Assembly (NCBI GenBank): GCA_936450465.1 | Contig: OW388289.1 | Location: forward strand, 66,214,420 to 66,278,419 | Length of the DNA: 64,000 nucleotides | Source of the DNA: Gibbula magus | Taxonomy: Eukaryota > Mollusca > Gastropoda > Trochida > Trochidae | Reading direction: 5' to 3' | Shown: positions 57,400 through 64,000 of the stretch, in pieces | Layout: every line of letters starts with the position of its first letter | Position numbering within the stretch: position 1 is the stretch's first letter | Notes under the pieces: generated by a model | What the model was told of the DNA's origin: nothing | Database searches by the model: none | What the model saw: only the letters and a program-made list of their open reading frames with translations | Translations under genes and position numbers: made by a program

Positions 57400-58237
57400 T
57401 AAGTAATACATTAATGATTCTGTCCGTCAATCCTTCTGTCGGTCCTTTCGTCCGAAGACATTTTTTGTCCGATCGATTACAGAAAAACTTTTCAAATTTA
57501 GCACGTCTCCTTCATCACTAGGAGAAGTTAGTGAATTTTTGGCGAATTTAAAATTTATTTTTACTTAGTCATATTTGGAGCTAGAATGTTCGATCAACTA
57601 CAGAAAAACTATCTATCTCATTCTTTTCAAATTTGGCACATCTCTTCTCCAACTACTAGGAGAGTTGCAGAGCGAAAAACACGATTTGGTGAATTTTGGA
57701 ATTTTGGCGATTTAAAAAACCATTTTGGACTTACACTTTACAAGCTACTTCTGTGTTGTCATTCGTTGACTTTATCATTTTCGTTTTCATTCAACTTTCA
57801 TAAAAAGCTACTTCTGTGTTCTTGTTGATTTTACTTTTTTATATTTCCAATGGTTATATTTTGAACAAAATGTGTTTTTCTTTCCTTTCAGCCTGCCGTA
57901 TATTCCTCACTGTGCTTACAGGGGTGTGCTTCCCTGTATCTACTGTTTCAAGTCACTCGAATGAATCATTATGATGAATTAATTCAGTTTCCAAAATAAA
58001 GTTGAAATCGGTGGAAATGGTAGTAGTGTATTATGTTATCCCTGCCTGTTCAGGTTATTCTTAATTATTTCCCAAAACCCCCTTTTTTACATGAAGAGAC
58101 TTTTCCTACCGTTTCCACAAACACTTTAATCTTAGCAATTATATTTCATAGCTTATCAATCCTTAGGTGTGCAGACACCTCTCTCTAACTTTAACTGTCG
58201 TTGGTACTAGTGAGCCATGCTCACATTTTTGCTTCTT
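57400..58237 (-). mobile_element. Pearl-like element, group 1, nearly full length
   Basis: Read on the minus strand, the 5' hairpin GTGAGC-ATG-GCTCAC (58210-58224) is followed by TAGTACCAACGACAGTTAAA. GATTGATAAGCTATGAAATA and GATTAAAGTGTTTGTGGAAA match 36785-36845. CATGATACACTACTGCC corresponds to GTAGTAGTGTATTATGTTAT here, and the AACAAGAACACAGAAGTAGC block lies at 57809-57826. Two core units (CTAGGAG at about 57520 and 57656) and an ACGG-type tract (57419-57453) complete it. The 3' terminal hairpin is cut off at about 57400. A minor duplication of the ACACAGAAGTAGC block is present at about 57745-57830. Confidence 0.75.
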
Positions 58238-58239
58238 CA

Positions 58240-60315
58240 TTATAGGGATTGCAAATCAATAGTGCACGCATGTTTTTAAAAATAAGTGCCATACCTAAAT
58301 GCCAACCTAAGTTGAAATTGTCACAAGTGACGATAAAAGGATTCAGCGCATTAATATCCTTCTGTTGTAATTGCGCATCTTTTGAAGAAACTTGCAAGTC
58401 TCTATCATTTGCAATGTCAAAATGGCATATTTTTAAAGAAAATCAAAATGGCGGCTAAAGCCTGTGACCTACGAACTCGCCATGTTTTACTTTATTACAC
58501 ACATCGTTATTGGGCATCTTTTTAAAAAAATTCTATCTACATTTTGAATTTTTTACCATGTTTAAAATGGACATTGAGATTCGAAGTGGACCTCGTATGA
58601 CCGGGCCCAAAAGTATCACACCGTGGTTTCAAACTGAGGGCTCTCATTTCTAAATTTTCAAAAAACAATAGGAGAAATGCGACTTTTATACAGGCTATGG
58701 CTGCAGGTATGTGGCCGAGATTTCACCCTGCCTGCACTGCAAGTCTCAAATTGAAAATGGAAAAATCGCATATTATGTTTCTTATGATTGGATAAAACGG
58801 TTAATATGTTCAAACTAAGGTGTAACATAAAAAATGTTGTTCTTAAATTTCCACCTGGTTGGAATCATCATTTAGATTGCATACATCATTATTGCGTTAT
58901 GTTCTGTTGAATATTCAAGAACATACTCCCAAATGCTTATTTTCTTACCCCTAGACCATGTTTGGTATGTTTGAAGCTTAACTATTAACTTTTTGAAGAA
59001 CGGGTTCGGCAGAAACTTTTTGTTCTCGAAATTGTCGATTCGTAGGTGCAAATAAAGTTCCAATATCGGAATTAGTTAAGCAGTTATGGGCCTTTGAAAT
59101 TCGCTGAAAATGGCATGTCATCGTACACTATGACAGTTACATGTGTGATACTTATTGTTATTAATAAATGACATCTCTACTGCAAAATGAGCTATTAAAC
59201 AAAACATTATCTCTATTCGTTTACGATCGAAAATTCTCCAAAAAATCACAAAATTTCAATTATTGTCCAAATTGTGCCAAAACTATCAACATTTATACGA
59301 TAATGATATTTAAGGAATTGTTAAGCTTGCTATAAGAAAGCAATGTCAGTCAGTAACTTGGACATAAGTCAGTTTGTTACAGAATAAGGCCTCTTGGAAT
59401 ATGAAGGTGAAATGTCATTTAAAAAAATACCACATTCAAGGGGAGATAATTTTAGTTCTAATATGAAATTAAAATTTTAGTGAAGATACTTTGATAACCA
59501 TTTTTCAGCTTTCAGATGAGCTATCACACACGCTGTATGTGTTGCCGTGATTTAGAAGAAGATTTTTGAAGATATATACCCTTGAAATCGATACAATTAA
59601 CAAATTTTTTTGTTTTTTGAAATAGCAAACAATCTGCTATTACGGTCGTATTTATTAATGGGGAATGATGTTGCAGACATTTTGGTGAAGGTTCTGTGAA
59701 ATTATCTTATTTAGTTTTTGAGTTATTTTGGAGCTTTTTGCAAAATTTACAGATTTGAAGTAAGCTCCTTTTTGCGATTCCAGGGCAAGTGCTACCAGAT
59801 TGCAAAATTTGGTTTATTTGCTCCAGCCGTTTTGGCTAAAACCGATCCTAAAGTTTCGTGGAATAAAAATAATAAAACACGCCCATCTCAATAAGGATTC
59901 AGTCTCACATTATTTTGTACACCTATTATAAATTGTAAATCTGGTTTTACCCCTAAATAAGAGTCTATACTATTTTCGTTTCCTTTTCAACTAATAGAAG
60001 ACTTCGTAACCCTGTGAAAAACATCTGTTTTGAGCTGCAGAGGCAATGGCTGTATGTTTTTATGTAGGTGATAGCTGTTTTAAATTAACATTTTTATGTT
60101 CATAACATATCTGTCTGCATTTAGAAAGCATTTAGGAGATAAACCTACTGTGTTTGAAAATCTGAAACGTGTTATAATAGATTGATAGTGAGTAGATTTG
60201 AATTGAAATCGAACACGTACCTTGACCATTTTACCATGGGACTCTTTATGTTGGATACTGACGGTGGGTACAACGACAACGCGCGAGCTCCGAATTAGGT
60301 TTGAAAAAACCATTG
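58240..60315. other. Unassigned sequence, possibly an old large repeat
   Basis: 58440-59110 has several AAAATGG phrases (CAAAATGGCGGCTAAAGCC at 58446, AAAATGGACATTGAG, GAAAATGGCATGTC) and is somewhat less AT-rich than its flanks. I could not match it to any other part of the window or to a family. No open frame exceeds 80 codons. Confidence 0.35.
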
Positions 60316-60319
60316 TTTA

Positions 60320-60960
60320 CAACAGCAGCGATTTCGTACACAATTTATTGTTGTTACACACATTTTTTCCCCCTATTATAAGTTCTCTTTAATGAACTAT
60401 TTAAAACAAAATAAAATAAATGTGTCACTTATTACGAGATTTAATTTTGCTTTCCAAACATTCACGTTCATACATTCGTGGTTCGTTTTTCGTGAATTCC
60501 GCAATTTTGGAAAAACCCTCACGCGGCATTCAAATGGCTACCGTTTGCAAGTAGCAGCTGTGAATGACGATCTTGAGGACTTATATTTATAAAAATGAAG
60601 CGTTCCAGGTTAGGGTAATTGTCTCATTCGGGTAAGGAATGCACATTCTAGTTATGGACGTAGATATGACAAGATATTTCTTATTTTGCATCAACACAAT
60701 ACGCTCGGTATTCAGAACTAGCAGACCAATGCGTCAATATGAATTGCGTTTGCTCTCCTTGTAAACAGCATTACATTTCTGGATAGATCTTGATAAAGAC
60801 GAAGTTTGCCTTGCAAATATATCATGTAATGTAGCCCTAAAACACGCTACAGGAAAGATTTGATTAGTATCAGTTATTTTGATTTTCATAAGTAGAGTAG
60901 AAGAGGTCGTTTGTTCGGATACATTGTGACGTCACAGGGTAGATGCAACAATACGCGGTG
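60320..60960 (+). repeat. Duplicated block with conserved TGACGTCA, copy 2 (partner 54390-55110)
   Basis: See copy 1. The TTGTGACGTCACAGGGTA site is at 60924-60941. Here the start-like ATGGCTACCGTTTGC is followed by AAGTAGCA, a poorer donor, and the 66-codon frame at 60392-60592 reads through. That makes exon status less likely in this copy. Confidence 0.65.
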
Positions 60961-60964
60961 AAGA

Positions 60965-61510
60965 GGCTAAAATCAGAGGAGGTTTAATCCAGAATTGATC
61001 ACGTTTGATGTGTCTGGTGAACCAATCAAAATCAAGTATCCAGCAATGTCATGATAGAAAACAATTTATATCTAGGTATTCTCTGTCTTTAATCCGACCC
61101 TCAATAAGTTTAATATAATTTATTTTATTCATCATAACAATAAAGGGAATGATGTAATGAAGTCCAAAGCCCAAAGTCAAGGAGACACCTGTTGATTTAT
61201 CGCATTTGACAATTGAATTAAAAAAAAATCTTTTCATCACCCGATTTACAATATGTGACTGTCACATTAGGCTGTGAGATTAAGTTTATTTCTGCCCGTT
61301 ACAAATTTATCACTTTTACCACAATTTCGCGATCCCGTTAAAATATTTCTTATAGGGTGAACGATTATAACCTCGTTCACTTGGTGTATTTGATTCGTAC
61401 TACGCTGGATCATATTAATATGCACACGTTTTCCTGAACAAATGAAACAATATATAAGAAATATTCTGAGCCGTTGAGCCGGCTACTGATCAAATGAATA
61501 TCTATTCTCT
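60965..61510. other. AT-rich DNA, nothing recognised
   Basis: No gene or element identified. Confidence 0.5.
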
Positions 61511-61514
61511 AGTC

Positions 61515-61620
61515 TATTTTGCTGCTTTCAAGAGCATTTCACCAAAATTGAGCCCACAACACAATTGCATTGCGGTGGAACGTGCGTGCATCGACTGGAA
61601 CTAGCATAAGCGGGTTGAGA
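61515..61620 (-). mobile_element. SINE fragment (family 2, 3' part of body)
   Basis: GCTGCTTTCAAGAGCATTTC at 61521-61540 matches GCCGCTTTCAAGAGTATTTC at 36171-36190. Further on, GCGGTGGAAC and ATCGACTGGAACTAGC match GCGGTATCGGTTGGAACTAGC at about 36248. The middle has been shortened. Confidence 0.6.
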
Positions 61621-61624
61621 TATA

Positions 61625-63235
61625 GAATAGGTTGAAAACCAAAGGAAGACCTCATCCGCTGTTTATAGAGCTTTTGAAACAAACACGTACTTTGCGAATT
61701 TAACAACTACATTTACACTGCAGTTCACACAAATTTCGCAAATATGATGTACTTTCATTGTGCGATTTCATTGTGCACTCATTTCATTGTGTTACGTTTA
61801 ATTGATAAACTGCTTCATTTTTGTGCTCGTTTCGGGATTTTATTTGTTTCTCCATCAAATACTATCAAATATGAATTATAATTTCAATTTACTTCTTCAT
61901 ATCTTAGATCGTTGTGTAGAAACGTAACCGAACTAAACAGTTTTATTTTAGTTATCAAGCTAATTTTCCAATATTCTGTTTCATTACATCTATAAAGCCT
62001 CTCGCCAAATGCCTATTTGTATAATCCACTTGAAATTGGCGACTCAATCATGTGACATTTCTCCACAATTTCATACAACAAGGAAGACAGGATGGGGATT
62101 CGAACTTCAAAGAAACTTAGTTCGCCTTCCGCAATGCAATTGCTTTATTTTCGTCCATAGATTCACAAATACATCCTGTCAATTACAGTTCATATCCTCC
62201 TCAGACAATAGTTTACTCTTTATTCCTCACTTTGAATTCACATACACATATATCCCTTAGATAAGATCACAGGAAGGGTTTGAAGTTTTGAAAAATCAGT
62301 CTCAAACCAGGCTTAACGGTGTTGAATTAGACTATCTTAGAAACTAAGGCTATCGTGCATTTAAAAAACATTGATTTTAGATAGGAGTCTAATTAATGAA
62401 CCGAGAATTATGCTAATTACAAAACATTGGTGCAGTCTTGTAAGACGGGTATTTTAATTGTGAATTCGGAAATCCACAAATAGTAGATATCGTCATTCAA
62501 TAATTCAGGTTCAACATAACTTACAGCTATCTTACTCAAGTCAATGATACTATAACATGTACAATGTGTCCCCGCAATAATCCCTATGATTTCTACTAAA
62601 TTAATGCCTTTCATTTCGCTGGAATATTGATTTAACGTGCTTATCTAGGATGGTCACATCATGTAGAACATTTACAATGGATTTTGTGCTCCATCAAATT
62701 TGGCTCTCATCCAAAGGAATCATCAAAAGGGCAATACTCAAACCCTAATTCTTTATACACAATGTTATTAACGTTTATTTTTGATCTTCATAAAACTCCC
62801 TTCATTGCTTTCTTTCCTCTATAAACTATACTATCTCTCTGCACATAGAATCTCAATGAGCCATCACTCAAACTCTGATATAAACATCAAAAGAGTCATT
62901 ATTCATTTGATTAAATATTATCTCTTAATGCAACAATATTTCTTATCTAAGGTATCATGAAATGTAATGCTCATTTGGTCATCAACCGCGCAGGTTTTTG
63001 TTATTTATTATAACAATAACATCTAACATACGCATCTTCTAAAACATATTTTTTATATATTTATATGATACAAAGGCTTGAAATGTTTCAGTCATCATTA
63101 CTGCATGAGTTCATCATGTTAGAGGCGGTTTTCAATAAAACACTAACTAATGTTGTTAGCTGTGATTATGGGATGAGCAGCTTTTAGCAGATAATTTAAC
63201 TGTCAATCACATCATCTCTTTCAAAGTTATATAGA
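61625..63235. other. AT-rich DNA, nothing recognised
   Basis: A short local repeat of TTTCATTGTG (three times) lies at 61754-61798. The 83-codon frame at 62009-62260 has no recognised motif. Confidence 0.5.
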
Positions 63236-63241
63236 AATTAC

Positions 63242-63474
63242 TTAAAGGAACACCGCGTCGAGGATAAAAATCAGATTATGTGTATCTACCTATGCTAATT
63301 AACATGTCTTTTAATAAGTCACAGACACCCAATTTCAGACAATTGACGTAATTGGTAATAAAAACTTCTGCATGTAGACAGTGAAGCGAAGCGTAACTTA
63401 TTAGCAGACACTATAATCAGCTTAATTATATACATATGAGACTCATTTTTATCCTCGACGCAGTGTCCCTTTAA
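63242..63474. mobile_element. 233-bp MITE with 26-bp inverted ends and TTAA at both borders
   Basis: The left end is TTAAAGGAACACCGCGTCGA then GGATAAAAAT (63242-63271). The right end (63445-63474) is its reverse complement with two differences (AGGGACACTGCG). TTAA at the outer edge of both ends is the target duplication typical of piggyBac-type elements, although TTAA could also be part of the ends. The interior is AT-rich and non-coding. Confidence 0.8.
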
Positions 63475-63479
63475 TAATA

Positions 63480-64000
63480 CCCGATTGAAAACTTGTAATT
63501 AGCTTGTCAATACAATGGTTAATGATGTTTACAGTATTTATGTTTCAAGTTCATGATAACACTTTATACTCGAAATTTGATCATATTTGTTAAAAGATTA
63601 GAATTACGTATATATTTAAAGTTGCATTTCTGTACAACATATGTTGTTTTGTGATGTTTGTAATTGCGTGAATAATTGATCATGTCGTTAGGGCAGAACA
63701 TTCATAAAACGCTTTGGGAACATGAAACAGTCGAAAGAAATGAAAAGAAAAAAAAGGATAATTTTGATTCTTTGCTCGTGGCAATTATGTACCTTTCCTT
63801 TTTATGTTCTTCGTGACATTTTCAAATAAAAAACAGATACGAGGAAACTTTTCCAAGCGGAATGTAATGGGGCAGTTATTTCTACTTGAACTTTTCCTTA
63901 GTATTTAAAGGGACAGTTGCACTGATCGTTTTATTTTTGGTGGAGAGGCCACGCGTTGCAAATGCTAATCTGGTTACAGATTAAACAGATCTGGCCAATG
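63480..64000. other. AT-rich DNA; possible start of another MITE
   Basis: TTTAAAGGGACAGTTGCACT at 63906 resembles TTAAAGGGACAC-type MITE ends, but its partner would lie beyond the window. Nothing else is recognised. Confidence 0.4.

Noticed and set aside
58440..58470. First exon starting at CAAAATGGCGGCTAAAGCC
   Set aside because: It has a YY1-like start context, but the frame ends within a few codons (GCC TGT GAC CTA CGA...) without a convincing donor, and nothing downstream supports a gene.
1..64000. A hidden multi-gene system (defence, biosynthetic or toxin cluster)
   Set aside because: No set of adjacent intact coding genes exists on either strand. The coding-like sequences I could name are remnants of transposon proteins.

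Overview
The window looks like gene-poor intergenic DNA from a mollusc, most likely a bivalve. It is AT-rich on both strands. I found no prokaryotic operon and no confidently intact protein-coding gene. The molluscan reading rests on the repeats: several elements built like the 'pearl' / Helentron-type elements described from bivalves (tandem cores of about 120-175 bp, an ACGG microsatellite, a C/G-rich 3' hairpin), tRNA-derived SINEs, and a DNA transposon encoding a KRBA2-like (Ginger-type) integrase. The species cannot be named from sequence alone.

Layout. 1-13150: mostly plain AT-rich DNA with a diverged repeated block (2960-6880), SINE fragments, the 3' tail of a dead LINE (9843-10178), a 514-bp element with 34-bp terminal inverted repeats (11360-11873) and a small foldback (12600-12720). 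13150-26370: a diverged direct segmental duplication, copy A (13150-21540) and copy B (23040-26365). Copy A has gained a pearl-like element (13495-14124), an insertion carrying a tRNA-like SINE head (about 17070-17650) and a 1635-bp KRBA2-like transposon (19659-21293). Copy B keeps the transposon-free version of the target site. 26370-38690: SINEs in minus orientation (two of them back to back), a core-repeat array, more pearl-like elements (one nested inside another at 37309-37726) and the clearest SINE (36149-36437). 38690-49080: two further pearl-like elements, a GGGG/CCCC palindromic module in two copies, a LINE reverse-transcriptase fragment and more duplicated blocks. 49080-64000: mostly featureless, with a frameshifted open region on the minus strand (52545-52887), a 62-bp palindrome, a SINE, a duplicated block carrying a conserved TGACGTCA (54390-55110 and 60320-60960), a pearl-like element (57400-58237) and a 233-bp TTAA-flanked MITE (63242-63474).

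How the parts fit. Nearly everything recognisable is a mobile element or a copy made by segmental duplication, and the elements can be dated against the duplications. The best object is the KRBA2-like transposon. It is an internally deleted, non-autonomous copy that keeps the two ends of the transposase, and its terminal inverted repeats are built from 20-bp palindromes spaced exactly 29 bp apart. The second theme is the pearl-like elements: several have unrelated cores, yet keep matched ends and a 3' hairpin whose two arms change together. I see no evidence for a new enzymatic or defence system. The novelty, if any, lies in transposon end architecture.
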